A DNA stretch of 27,875 nucleotides from assembly GCA_011763485.2 (NCBI GenBank), contig JAANSK020062242.1, forward strand, positions 1-27,875. The letters are read 5' to 3'. Numbering within the stretch: the stretch's first letter is position 1; each line of letters starts with the position of its first letter. This document shows positions 7,915 to 18,690 of the stretch, piece by piece. The stretch comes from Isoetes engelmannii. Taxonomy: Eukaryota > Streptophyta > Lycopodiopsida > Isoetales > Isoetaceae. Under the pieces are notes generated by a model that was given only the letters and a program-made list of their open reading frames with translations, did not search any database and was not told the DNA's origin. The translations under genes and the position numbers were made by a program.

Positions 7915-9621
7915 ATGAGTGATATTTTTCATGGATATGAGCGGCAATACTGTGAGCTTTCCGCCAATCTCTCCAGAAAATGCACATCCGTTGGTCTTCT
8001 CAGTGGAGGTATTGATTTATTATATATATATAAGGCAATCACTTATAATAGATGAAGTAGAAGCTAATCAGAGATGGTCCTTGTCTTTCCAGAGCAGAAG
8101 AAGCAGAAGGTGACTGAACTGAAGTCTGGTATTGATGAAGCAGATTCTTTAGTGAGTACCTTGTACGAAGAGAGTCATAGATCAGAAGAAAATTCTAGAG
8201 GCTAATGTTGGTGCTTGCTGTCTTGGCAGATTCGGCGGATGGACTTGGAAGCTCGAAGTCTTCCTCCATCACAAACAGCCGCCTTGCTTGCAAAGTTGAG
8301 GGAATACAAATCAGATTTAACGAACTTGAAGCGGGAAGTGCAGAGATGTGCAGCATCCAATGATAGACTGACTAGTAGAGAAGAGCTCCTTGAGGCTGGA
8401 CTGGGTGATTCCTTAACTGTATGTGTCATTAGCTTATCTGTCTCATTCTTTTTGGTCATTTTATCATAGAAAAAGTCCTGGGTGGGTCTTATAATAAGAT
8501 AGTAGGAGAAATGCTCTTAACATAACTTAGGCATGGGATGATTGCCTTGTTATGGGACGATTGCCTTGTCTTATGTAAGGCAATACCTTACCATTATCAT
8601 GCCTGAGTAGATGGAGTTATGGCAAGCTTTACAATAAGATTAGTCGCAATATAAATTAAATTAAGATTGGTGCCAAAGTATTCATTTGTACTCTTTTGCC
8701 ATAGGGGCATGGGGGCCTAAATGGCTTGATTAATAAATTAAATTAAATTAAATTATATGCAGCGTAATTCCTTAGCAGTGGATGCTAGTACTTACAAGCA
8801 ATGACTGCATTGCTGACAAGGTAATCTCCGCTATAGATTCAGGCCTAGTTCAACAAACAATTTGTTCAAAATTTTAAAGAACTTGAAATCCATAATGTAC
8901 TTCAGGGTAGTCTCAATTTTGAGCTCAAAATTCCATTTTTTCTTGGTTTATTAAGTCACTCCTTAGATGAGTAAAACAATGATGCAAATCCTTGTGGGAA
9001 GACATTATTAATGCAGATGTTATTTCTTGTATATTGGTTATCATGAATCTTTGTAGCATTAATGTGCGATGTTATTGTTGTTTGGGATAAAGATTTTTGC
9101 TAAAGATCAGACCTAATAGGTAAAGTAGGTCTTGTTGTAGATGCTGTTTTTCAAGACGTGATATTCTGACATTTGATGCAAAAGTAATGGCTTTCATATT
9201 TTTTCATATATACTTGCAGACATCCGATGATCAGCGAGGACGACTATTGCTGGCTACAGATCGGTTATATGGAACTGGAAACAGGATCAAGGAAAGTAGG
9301 GTTAAACTGCTGGAAACAGAGGAATTGGGAGTTTCAATACTGCATGATTTGCATCAGCAGCGTCAAACATTACTGCATGCAAGTACGACGGTATGATTAA
9401 TTCACTTTATTTGCAACAGTTCTGATGAGTTGTCATTTTGACATGAACAAGCTGTTGGATTTCAGCTTTATGGAGTGGATGACAACATTGGAAAAAGTAG
9501 AAAAATACTCAACAGCATGGCAAGAAGGATGAGCAAAAACAAGTGGATTATGTGGGGGATGATAAGCGTGCTTGTGACAGCCATATTGCTCATATGTTAT
9601 TTCAAGTACATCAGTCACTAG
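7915..9621 (+). CDS. VTI1: VTI1-type Qb-SNARE (VTI11-like), five exons
   Basis: Coding exons are 7915-8008, 8093-8151, 8230-8418, 9220-9390 and 9466-9621. All introns are GT-AG (84, 78, 801 and 75 bp), and the spliced product is 222 aa, the usual plant length. The N-terminus MSDIFHGYERQYCELSANLS is diagnostic of plant VTI1. Residues 1 to about 95 form the Habc bundle (with MDLEARSLPP at exon 3). The SNARE helix runs about 125-190 through VSILHDLHQQRQTLL, with the zero-layer Gln at about 161. A tail anchor follows at about 198-216 (WIMWGMISVLVTAILLICY), with a short luminal YFKYISH-type end. VTI1 pairs with syntaxin-like Qa, Qc and R SNAREs in trans-Golgi, prevacuolar and vacuolar fusion. The ATG at 7915 matches the conserved N-terminus, although the frame is open upstream to 7759. 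No damage was seen, so it is probably functional. Confidence 0.95.
8419..9219 (+). other. Long third intron of VTI1
   Basis: This 801-bp intron is about ten times longer than its neighbours. It holds an inverted pair around 8527-8608 (TTAGGCATG left, CATGCCTGA right), with two near-identical GATTGCCTTGT motifs between them, and a (TTAAA)n patch at about 8731-8757. A small foldback insertion may explain part of the extra length. No open frame of note. Confidence 0.6.
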
Positions 9622-9736
9622 CTCTGGTATAATATTAATTTAGTGCTGCATATATAGCACATGTAAAAAGAATAATTGTCTATAATGTTTTTTGTGGTCA
9701 TGCGCATGATATGGCCTCTTGCTTTCATGCACTGAA

Positions 9737-9742
9737 AATAAA
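9737..9742 (+). terminator. Polyadenylation signal of VTI1
   Basis: AATAAA occurs 116 nt after the VTI1 stop codon in AT-rich sequence, with T-rich and TTTGTATG-like sequence nearby. It is a plausible near-upstream element for 3' end formation. Confidence 0.5.
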
Positions 9743-11205
9743 TACTGATTTTATTGCACCAACTCGATTGTATGTTTTTCAAGTGTGGAAAGGATGACAC
9801 GTCCAAGGATCCAGCTGTTAAGTTATGACTATATGTATCTATCTTGTTAATTTGAATTTTTGTGGTTTGGCCAGAAGTGTTTTTGATTTTTTTTTTAAGG
9901 TCAATATCCCAAGGTCTTAAGGGTTTTGGTCCCGGCAAAAAACTCCGATTATCCAAAACTCAAAGGATTGGCATGCTTATCCGATTGCAGGTGGCGAGAA
10001 AGATGCATGCGACAATTGCTGGGATGCTTATTCTTCATATCATGGATGCTGAGTGCCTCTCTTTTTTCTTTAGGCCTTGTAGAGCTTTTGATTTGTCTGT
10101 TGATTGTAGAATGGACCTATTTTGATCTTCTTCAAGAGTCGTGAGGTTGATATGTAAAAGAACGTCACCAGGAGCTGATCCTTTTCCAACAAGCAGGGAA
10201 TAGTCCAAGGATGGGTGCATCGAGTTCGGCTGGAGGTGAGCAGATTTGATGAGAGCAATTTAGGGCTTCTAAAGTATTAACCTTCTTTCCCTGATTTTGA
10301 TTTTGTTGTATGCCAAGATTTTTTCAATATGTCCATGACGGTAGAAATGCCTGGACCATCTTAACTTTTGCTAGGGGCACAGGTAGTCTGATTGTTTTTG
10401 CCATTCTTTATGCAGAACTGACAGCATTAATTTCTGTCTAGCAAATTATGATTGCAAGTTAAATGTCCAATATTTTCAAGACAAACTTCCAATGCTATTT
10501 GGTATATTGAAGAGGTATAAACAATTCTCCTGGTTTCCATTTATATCATAAAGTCTAAGATGGGAGTTACATGAAGAGAATATTTTTGTTTTTTCTATAG
10601 AATGGTCTTATCGACGTTCAATTGAGTCATTTCCATTGACCAAGCAAAGTCAACAAATATGAGCAAGGTGCATTGGAACCTTGCTTTTACATTCTGAGCA
10701 GCCAAATGTAGGTTCGGCATTTTGTGGAGAATTGGAGCGCTTGGGTGTGGCTTCAATTGTTTTACATGGGTTGACAATATCTGCAGGCATCTTGTAACAT
10801 GGCTGAAACTTCTGCACAAAGTCTATTATAGCTTTGAATCAAGGAAGAGATGCAGTTCTATCAATATCTTTAATAGTTAAATTTCCATTATTCTTTATGA
10901 CAGGCATGTAGTTCAGTCATGTTAAACGTTATATTTGGAATGGGTCAGAATGCTGCATAAATTACCCATGTCTATTACTTCTTAAGCCAGTTCCTGTTCA
11001 CATATGTAGTACTTCTGCCATGCAACCTCCAATGTCTGACATACTAACCATCACCGTTTTGACATCTTTGATTCTTCAATATGTAAATCTGCTGATTTCT
11101 ATAATTTATGGTTTTTATTCCATGTGGAATTGTATTTTAGTTACTACATTCATGAGATAAAGCCAATGACTTTTAAAACAGCAAAAGGGTGCATAGTTTC
11201 CCCTT

Positions 11206-11269
11206 TGTCTTTTAGACTTGAAGCGCTTAAGACACTGTGTCTTTTAGACTTGCTGCGCTTAAGACACTG
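11206..11269 (+). repeat. 32-bp tandem duplication
   Basis: A 32-bp unit starting TGTCTTTTAGACTTG and ending GCGCTTAAGACACTG is repeated head to tail (11206-11237, 11238-11269). It has one two-base difference (GAAGC versus GCTGC). Each unit contains AGCGCTT/TTAAG-like palindromic bits. Confidence 0.95.
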
Positions 11270-12377
11270 CTAAGGATTCCTCATTTGTTTGATATGGTAT
11301 TTGTGCAGGGATCTTATACAAGTCATCGCTAAGGCTATTACATACAAGATTGAGGCTGTCAATTAGGTGCTTATCTTTATTTTAAGATTATCTTTGTTTT
11401 TATACCGATTCTAGTGTAATTTAAGAATTTGTTGTATATATTATGTTCCATGTTATGTTAATGCGTGCAGGTGAGGCTTCATCACCACATGTAAATCATT
11501 GTTAAATGGCATCCTAAATTCATAGGAAAAAAGGTTAGGCTGAGGAGTTTGCTTTGCAGGTGACAGATTTGTCTTTATTATTCCATTATGATGCTTCATA
11601 ATATCCCTTAGAAATGAAAATGCTTGCCTAATGTTAATCTTATTAGAACCAAAATTAGCCTAACATGAATGTTCCACATAGTGCATATTACTCGCAAATA
11701 CTGTTAGGACGCTAGACTCACCGCTAAATTTTATGGTTTAGGAGTCTCAACGTGCTTCAGTGAGTGAAATTTATAAGAGGCATCGTTCTCTTAGGCCGTT
11801 CAGTTTTCTTTTTAGGTGTCACAAGGAGATGCTATGGAGGTTTTCTAAGCGCACAACAATAGATGCTCCGTGGCTGCATTTCTAGATAAGCAGATCTATA
11901 ACAAACCCACGTAAGCCCATTATATTTCCCATGACCACCTTTAGCTTTCAGCTTAGTACACCCATTAAATTCATTCTTTAATGTTTCTGTGTGGCTAGAT
12001 GGATGGAGAAGCATTTTAGCCGAATAGCTAAATGCTCTCTACATTACATGAGAAAGAGGTATTTTACGATTATTGTAAGGAATGCAAGCGGTGTTAACCG
12101 CTACGGGTAATAAGTAGATATCATCCTTAGGTATTTAAAGTCAATTTCTATCATGTAGTAACTGTCAGCAATGTATTTGTGTCGATTGCAATGTGTGTTG
12201 CACCCGTAAGGCAGCATTTATGTGGAAAAAGCACAATCTTTAAATATTACGGGCTCAAGCCTGTCTTTGTTCAAATTGTTGTCTATACCGTTCGTTAGGC
12301 TCTGATTGACATTTGCTATTATTTGCCAAGGTAATCTGACATTTGGACTGGCTTTCCTCCTTCACAGGCTTAACATG

Positions 12378-12439
12378 ATATATCATCATGGATTAATGTG
12401 AGCTGAATATATATCATCATGGATTAATGTGAGCTGAAT
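12378..12439 (+). repeat. 31-bp perfect tandem duplication
   Basis: A 31-bp unit starting ATATATCATCATGGATTA and ending GAGCTGAAT is repeated head to tail without mismatch (12378-12408, 12409-12439). No gene covers it. Confidence 0.95.
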
Positions 12440-13146
12440 TTACTCTTATCGTCTTCTTAAGTAACACTGCAACATCTTCAAAGTCCATTGTTCATGATAG
12501 TTGACACAACGTTTTAATACCTCGGAAGAAGTTCCTCGAGGATCCCGACATATTCTACAGCAGAGCAAGCCAATATCTATAAAATGTGCGGGTTGGGATG
12601 AAGCTTTGGTTAATAAGGCGTGATGATTTGCTATTAGAATTTGAACAAAAAGACGAAGTCTAAAGCCACGATTAATTTTGAAGCAATGAATAAAGAGTCA
12701 ACCATTGGAATTTAATAGCTTTCACTGAATATCTTGTCGAGCCCAAGCAGATCGCGATGCCATGCCAACATCATCGGACAAGGAGATGGAAATGGGATTT
12801 GAACCCATCGACCCCTGTACAACAAAGAAGCACACGCAACCAAGCACTAAAAATGTTTACTAAAATGTCTAACAAATCAATTCATTGGCCTCAGAGGCCC
12901 CTTCTCTTGCGTTGCACGACCCTGTTTTCCTTTGCCCCCCTGCCTTGCCTATGCACAGGGACCCTTGACTCTGCCTTCAGAAACTACAGCCCAGCGAAAT
13001 TCCCTCCATCTTCTACCAAGCTTGCCAATTCCCTCCACATCAAATGCATGCACACAACACAGATGAGGAAGCAGGCGCCCGCCATGTGCTCCTCTTGAAC
13101 TTCCAATTTCGGACCACTGCTAGTCCAGTCCCCATCGGTCCAAACA

Positions 13147-13313
13147 AGCACCAAAATTAGAATTTCAAAACATGTAAATGACTTTAAGCACCTGAACTTG
13201 CCCCAGATATATGGTGTCCTATACATACACCCCAAAAATCATAGCCCCAACCTATGCCAAAAACACCTCCGGCAATACAAAACTTAATAAGGGCATACAC
13301 TCCATAACATATA
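13147..13313 (-). repeat. Dispersed repeat, copy B
   Basis: The reverse complement of this segment aligns to 3770-3927, sharing GGCATAGGTTGGGGCTATGA, CTTAAAGTCATTTA and GAAATTCTAATT. It lies on the opposite strand relative to copy A and has different flanks. It is probably an old copy of an unidentified transposon family. Confidence 0.8.
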
Positions 13314-13394
13314 ATTGCATTATGGGCAGTAAGAGGGTAGCTTAAAAAATAATTTAGATTAGGACATTTTTATGATTAGAAGGTACACGTGGAA

Positions 13395-13640
13395 GCGGAT
13401 AAAAAATCCAAGATCTTTCTGGAAGCTTTTGAAAAAATTGGAAGAGCAGAGATCTTTCTAAAAGCTTCTGTGAGAGCCGTGTTATTTCAAGATGGGCCGA
13501 TAATGATTTGATTGTTGTTTCTGGAGGGATCTAGAAATTTTCTTTCCCTGGTATAAATGGGAGCAGGCGCAGACGATTTGAGAAGCTCATAGAGCTATCT
13601 TGAGAGTTCGAATAGTATATGAGCCGGTTTTTGGCATTTT
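13395..13640 (+). other. TATA-bearing segment with repeated AGATCTTTCT motifs
   Basis: AGATCTTTCTGGAAGCTTTT (about 13412) recurs in altered form at about 13451 (AGATCTTTCTAAAAGCTTCT), followed by GGTATAAATGGGAGC at about 13550. Spaced repeats upstream of a TATA element are typical of promoters and of LTR U3 regions. No second LTR, primer-binding site or TG...CA ends were found, so this is only suggestive. It lies about 300 bp upstream of the hAT relic at 13917. Confidence 0.3.
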
Positions 13641-13916
13641 TGCCTGTCAAAACAAGCCAAAAGAAGATTTGTATTGCAAATGAAAGGTTGCCAATGACCA
13701 AATGCCTGTCATACGAAAAGGCCATCAATATACATTTTTGTCATATGAAAGGCTAGAAATTTAGATTGTCCTGTCATTTGTGGCATTATTTTATAGATAT
13801 TTTTATTTTCTTATATTCTTATAGATAGATAGAATGATTTAATGGGGAATTGAAGGCACATATGCAAAAATGTATGATTCAAACGACCTTCAAGACAATG
13901 AATCTAATAATACTTT

Positions 13917-14620
13917 ATGGCATGCAAATCTTACCAACCAACCATTGACGAAATTGGTATCTCTACCACCCTTGAACATGAACTCAGGTACATTCCAATT
14001 CTAGAAAGAAAAGATAGTGTGCATGAGCTTGATTTGAATGAGATTCCAGATAATAGTGGTTCTCTTGCACATTGCATTTGTATTGGTAAGTCTTTCATCA
14101 ATGATGTATTAGATTCACTTGCCAGGAGGTTTGCAGATATGTCTTATATATTTGAAGTTATGAAGTTTTTCAATCCATCCGCATATGCCTTGGGTGATGT
14201 TAGTAGGGATGATCAGACAAGAGATTGGTTAGAAAAGTTACTTGTCAAATTTTCTTCAAAGGTAGATGTTGCTAGATGTTTGAGTGAGAGGGAGGACTTT
14301 ATTGAGATGCTTTACAGGGCTGCCAAGAACAAAGGTACGACAGTAGCTTGGAGCATTTGTAGAGAAGAAAGTGGAACATGTGATAGTTGTGGGACAATTT
14401 TTTTAGCTTTTATGAGGTTATGGAAATATTGTATAGTTATTCTTAGAAGCACGACATCTTGCGAGAGAGGTTTGTCTTGCCAAAATGCTATCAAGAGCGC
14501 TATAAGATCAAGAATGAAATTAGAGACACTCGATGCAACAATGATGGTATCATTGTGCAATTGAAAGTGTAGATTGGCGAGCATGCTTTGATGGTTGATG
14601 TGAGATGAAGAATAAAATGA
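13917..14620 (+). pseudogene. hAT transposase relic (ZNF862/DUF4371-like C-terminal part)
   Basis: The frame encodes ELDLNEIPDNSG, FINDVLDSLARRFADM and IFEVMKFFNPSAYALGD. It ends with the hAT C-terminal dimerisation signature as STTSCERGLSCQNAIKSAIR and SRMKLETLDATMMVSL. ZNF862-like hAT transposases have a STAxCERGFSxxNxIKTxxRxRL block at this place. A TGA at 14562-14564 ends the frame, and beyond a short frameshift the family-like IESVDWRACFDGW can still be read. The N-terminal zinc finger and the RNase-H-like catalytic core with its first acidic residues are missing, so it cannot transpose by itself. No flanking 8-bp target duplication was identified. Confidence 0.65.
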
Positions 14621-15830
14621 CGCTCGAATAAGTTCATTTGGTTTGGTGGTACTTTTGTAAACTACTGTCTTTTGCAATGAGTTTCATAACTTGGTTATAT
14701 TATGACTTTATAACAGAAGTACGTTTTAAGAAGTACATTTTATTCTATGATCTGTAAGCTATTGTCTTTTTTAATACATTTGAAAACTTCATTGTAAGCT
14801 ATTGTCTTTTTTAATACATTTGAAAACTTCATTGTTTTTTAATACGCGTTTATAACAAAGTTTATATCTTTTCTAATTGTTTACATAAAAAATAATTTCT
14901 GTCAATTAGAATTTTTGTCTTGCATTTGAAAGGTTATTGCAAGACTTCCTGTCACGCGAAAGGTGTAAATTTTTTTTGCTTGTCATAAGAAAATTAGGGG
15001 AGTCTTCCAAATTTGAGCACTGCCGGTGCTTGAAGAACAATGGATTGCGTGAGCCTCAAACATCTGATACATGCCCAATTGTCAGGCAAGATCAACATCT
15101 TCGAGTGAGCATGGAAGGGATTGATCCTTTGGGAAAGCTTGCTCTTTAGATCAAGCTATAACTAAACATTCGAAGATCAAGCGACTCCAAAACCGACGAA
15201 TCCAAAAGTGAATCCAAAAGCGACTCGGCTGTGCATATGCCTGGAAGGCAGATAAAGTCGATTCATATTCCATCCAAAACATTATGTCTACAAAATCCGC
15301 GAAGCTAGGTAATTCTATCTTTGAACTCTTTTTGCTTAACTGGAGCTGGAGCAGGTTGTAGATGCTTGCTTCATTAAATATCATGAATAAAGTTGATAAG
15401 TTAAAAGTTAAGACCTTTACTCAAACATCCAACACAAAAGCCTGGATCTTGGATCATATTTTTGTGGTCCTTCTTACACAAAAATCGATCGTTTAGCTCT
15501 TGCAAATCACCACAGAGCAATAAATAATTTTCAAGGCATTATATGTTACAGGGATCAATAATATGTTGCAGAAATAGAGAGCGCGAATCTAGGCCGACAC
15601 AGGCATGAAATGCCGAATCCATCTCTGCGCAAATCACCACAGAGCCATCTTATCATGGAAAGATCAGGAAAAACCCTGTAACCATATACTGCCAGAACAA
15701 AGGTTTGACGTTAAAGGTTGCGCTTTGATGCTTCTAGAAGCACATTTGGCAAGAGTAAGTATTTAAAAAGGTTTCTATTGCATGAGATATTTTCTTCACG
15801 CATTATGCAAATTTCTATTCAGTATTCATT
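14620..15830. other. No recognised gene
   Basis: AT-rich, with many stops. It contains the 40-bp tandem duplication at 14754, a 17-bp direct repeat GCAAATCACCACAGAGC at 15502 and 15629, and a 14-bp perfect palindrome TGCTTCTAGAAGCA at 15729-15742. The palindrome resembles inverted nGAAn heat-shock-element modules but has no evident gene beside it. Confidence 0.5.
14754..14833 (+). repeat. 40-bp perfect tandem duplication
   Basis: A 40-bp unit starting GTAAGCTATTGTCTTTTTTA is repeated head to tail without mismatch (14754-14793, 14794-14833). It lies just downstream of the hAT relic. Confidence 0.95.
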
Positions 15831-15846
15831 CTCAAGAAAAGAATCC

Positions 15847-16030
15847 ATGCCGCTCAAGCACCGCCTCGGCGGGCGGCGCAGCCTCGAGGCCCTAGGGGGC
15901 GTAATGGAGCCCCCGCCATCGATTACGGGACGTAATAAACCTCTATCTAAAACTACGTTCAATATGCGGCCTCTTCCGGCAGATTGGAGCTCAATGATCA
16001 TCTATAGATTGGCGATTGAAGTAGATCTCG
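15847..16030 (+). CDS. Possible GC-rich first exon, unidentified
   Basis: A GC-rich island in AT-rich DNA begins with ATG at about 15847 (MPLKHRLGGRRSLEALGG, then EPPPSITGRN and RPLPADWSSM) and reaches a donor-like CTCG|TAAGT or CTC|GTAAGT near 16029. Downstream there is T-rich sequence with CATCTGTTCATC repeats and an acceptor-like TTTTTTCAG at about 16213-16221. The layout is like a plant 5' exon and leader intron, but no downstream coding exon was recognised and the protein matches nothing I know. It may be an exon of a gene fragment. Confidence 0.2.
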
Positions 16031-16099
16031 TAAGTTTTGGTGTCTTTTGCTGTTCGTGGTCAAATCTTTGCATCTTCTGACATTTCGAGACTACAAATC

Positions 16100-17350
16100 C
16101 TTGCCAGATCTTGGAGCTTTCGAATGTATGCTTTAATCTATTTTAGCTGAGCCATAACCGAAGCCCTACTCATCTGTTCATCCAGTTTGCCCTATTCGGT
16201 CTGTTCATCTGCTTTTTTCAGATCCCTACTCATGTTCCGATCCATCTAATCATTTTATTTTACATCTAATCATCTGTTTCTAGTGCATCTATTCATTTAA
16301 TCCTCTGTTTCTGATGCTGCTATGGAGATCGAGAGCAAAGGAGAGCATATCTTATAGCAGAGAAGTGCAGAAGTACCATTCTATAATCGCTATCCTGCAA
16401 AAAAAGTCGTAGGCAATTTAGAATGGGAAGCGATGGACGATTGGAGATGCAGCAGCGAGGGTGGTAGATGAAGAACACACGGGAGGGAGGTAGACAAAAT
16501 AGTGTATAGTGGAGAATGGAAAACAGACACCAGAGTCCTCCTTTATGTCAATGTCAGAGAGGTAGCAAGCCAAGCTTCGAATTCGAGGGAGGCACCCGCA
16601 CCCCACCCACAATTTTTATCCTTTACGCTTGTCTTCCAAGATGACACGATTGTTTGGCTCACAAGGCAACGACCCTTTACGATGTTATTTCCTTTACATA
16701 TATCTGATTCTCCACAGCACACGGATTAATTAATTAAACCTTACTTATGCTTATGTGTTCGCTTGCTTGTCAAATGGTGCGGTGGAATCGGTGTGGTTGC
16801 AAGCGATGGAAAGAATTGCGTGAAATAATTTTAGCTCAAATATACAACAATTTCAGGAAGATGTTTATTATGTCTCAATTTTAAGGCAGTCTCAACTTTA
16901 TGTTTCGAAGGTTTGACATTAGAATTAAACTCACAACCACATTAAAACCATACTAAGATTTAACACAACCACAGAAACTTCATTTGTAACTCAAAGCACA
17001 TTCCTATTGCTTCAGACAAAAAGAGTTGCTTCAAACACTTGCCAATGCCAGCAATATTTTCTCTCTTCAAACTGAATATAATTGTAGGTAATCAAAAGTA
17101 GCATTTTTCAAATTTCGTAAAATCGCCTAGGATGCATCTAAGATATTTATGGGAGATATTCGTTTCGTTACCTACCACCAAGCAAGGTTTTTCTCGCACA
17201 GCCAGTTAAAACTTGGCCTTGCCTCCATATTATCATTCAAATAGAAAAGAGCAAAACATCAGAATATATTTTGAAAGAACATGGCGATGCACTCTCATTT
17301 GTCGAATGTCTTTCCTATCATCCATACTTGCACATATTTTAAGACTTGCA
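16100..17350. other. No recognised gene
   Basis: Degenerate repeats of an ATCTGTTCATC-like unit run from about 16165 to 16310. The remainder is AT-rich with no recognisable protein on either strand. Confidence 0.5.
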
Positions 17351-17399
17351 GAAAATGTTTAGCACCATTACATGAAACTTAAGACAACTTAAGACAGAT

Positions 17400-18690
17400 T
17401 TGCTGGAGCTTGCATTATACTCACTCTGCGGAAGTTTATACTGTGATGATGTAACTGGGACATTGCTCTATCAATGGAAGGGCCAGAGGAATTGTATGAG
17501 AGCTTTAAGATGGATTCTTGGCTTGAGCAAGACATCATTTTATAGATATTGGGAACAAGTTAGGCGAGGGGGTAAAATTTTCACTCATGGAAACACTTTC
17601 ACTCTGAAACCCAGAGCAAATACCTTGAGGGCCATTGCTGGTTTTGAAAACTTTGTGGGATATATGTCTCAATCTATACCCCACAAATCCAAAGTGAACA
17701 AGCATGATGTGCGAGTAGCCCAAAGAGTGTTGCCCTAACATTATATCCAAAAGGAGAGCTTGAAAGAGGTAAATGCAATTCTAAAATCGACAGGTGGTAG
17801 GCCTCTCTGTCAATCATCTTTCAGCAGGTTATATAAAGCTCACTTCTCTGATGTGTGTGTTGCAACACATGCCATTATCAAAATGCAATGCCTGTATTCA
17901 GCTGAAGGATAGACTTGCATCAACAGCAATTGAGAAGGAAAGCATGACCATAAGAGAAGAGTTTGCAAACCACCAATCAGCCCTAGTATCTTATAGGCAA
18001 CTGTATTGGCAATGGAGGGCTCCCAGATGCAGCCTGATAGATATTTCTCTGATTCATGATAAGATGGGCCAACATAAAACGTTCTTGCCAAAGCTGGATC
18101 ACTTGCCAAAGCGTTGTCAGAATGCTTTCCAAATGAAGGTAAGCCTAGCAGGTGTACTAAACCATGGCCATTGCAACGACACCTATAAGCATTTTGGGCT
18201 TGATCTTTGGAAGGATGATTCGAATTTCCATGTGAGTTTAATCTTCAAGTGCTTGAGAACACTAGAGAGGGAGACCATAGAAGGGAGTAGGTATTCTCCG
18301 TCTGCCCCAATATTTGATGCTTTGATGGATAATCAACATCTTGCCTACCAAAGGCAAATAACTGACCTTACATCCAAAGTGTCTGTGGAAAGAAAATGGA
18401 CATGGAATGAGTTTCCAGTAAGTGAAAAACAACTTCCTGAGGAGCTATGGGTTCATTTTGATAATTGTTGGAAAGAAAACAAGAACAGATGGATGTTTGG
18501 GGCAATGTCATACTTACAGCCATGGGGGTCTTCAAGATTGTGAAGGTAGGATTCATGATGGTTGTCCACATGAGTTCAGGTAGACTAGTCACGTTTTCTC
18601 TCCTTATTTTGGTAGAGAAAGTCCCAAAGAAGCCATCAATGTCATCATGTGTGGACATATTCGAGAATTTATATGGATAAAATTTGCTAC
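17400..18690 (+). pseudogene. Decayed DUF7869-type (transposase-like) gene
   Basis: Blocks in the order of this family can be followed across frames. They are: RALRWILGLSKTSFYRYWEQ with VRRGGKIFTHGNT; an in-frame TAA at 17736; HYIQKESLKEVNAILKST; a frameshift near 17870; SKCNACIQLKDRLAS; the core ISLIHDKMGQHKTFLPKLDH; GVLNHGHCNDTYKHFGLDLW; and HFDNCWKENKNRWMFGAMSY. Another frameshift near 18530 follows, then VFKIVKVGFMMV and a GCPHE-like remnant. In the family the D-N-C-G-x-x-N-K-N block is nearly invariant; here the Gly is Trp. The family occurs in many copies in some plant genomes and is thought to be mobile-element derived; its biochemistry is not established to my knowledge. The stop, the frameshifts and the lost Gly make this copy non-functional. 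The family name rests on motif memory. Confidence 0.65.

Larger units (their letters stand above)
9760..13140. other. Long stretch without a recognised gene
   Basis: Several frames of 60-110 codons are open here (for example + 9862-10125 and - 10819-10595), but none matches a family I know and none shows convincing exon structure. The part at 9890-10250 has a balanced, coding-like composition and might be an old exon or pseudogene. The stretch also holds two short tandem duplications (11206 and 12378). At 12795-12815 a T-arm-like GGGATTTGAACCC was seen without the rest of a tRNA. Confidence 0.4.

Noticed and set aside
10595-10819. Frame on - containing LKPHPSAPILHKMP, considered as a reverse-transcriptase fragment
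   Set aside because: Only a vague resemblance to the LKLHPSKC region of Gypsy polymerases; none of the neighbouring motifs (YxDD, LGH) is present.
12783-12820. tRNA-like T-arm: GGGATTTGAACCC reads on the - strand as ATGGG-TTCAAAT-CCCAT
   Set aside because: No matching acceptor stem, D-arm or anticodon arm at the proper distance; similar words are common in plant repeats.
13395-13640. LTR of a retrotransposon
   Set aside because: Repeated motifs and a TATA-like box are present, but no second LTR, primer-binding site, polypurine tract or TG...CA ends were found; kept only as a low-confidence regulatory-like segment.
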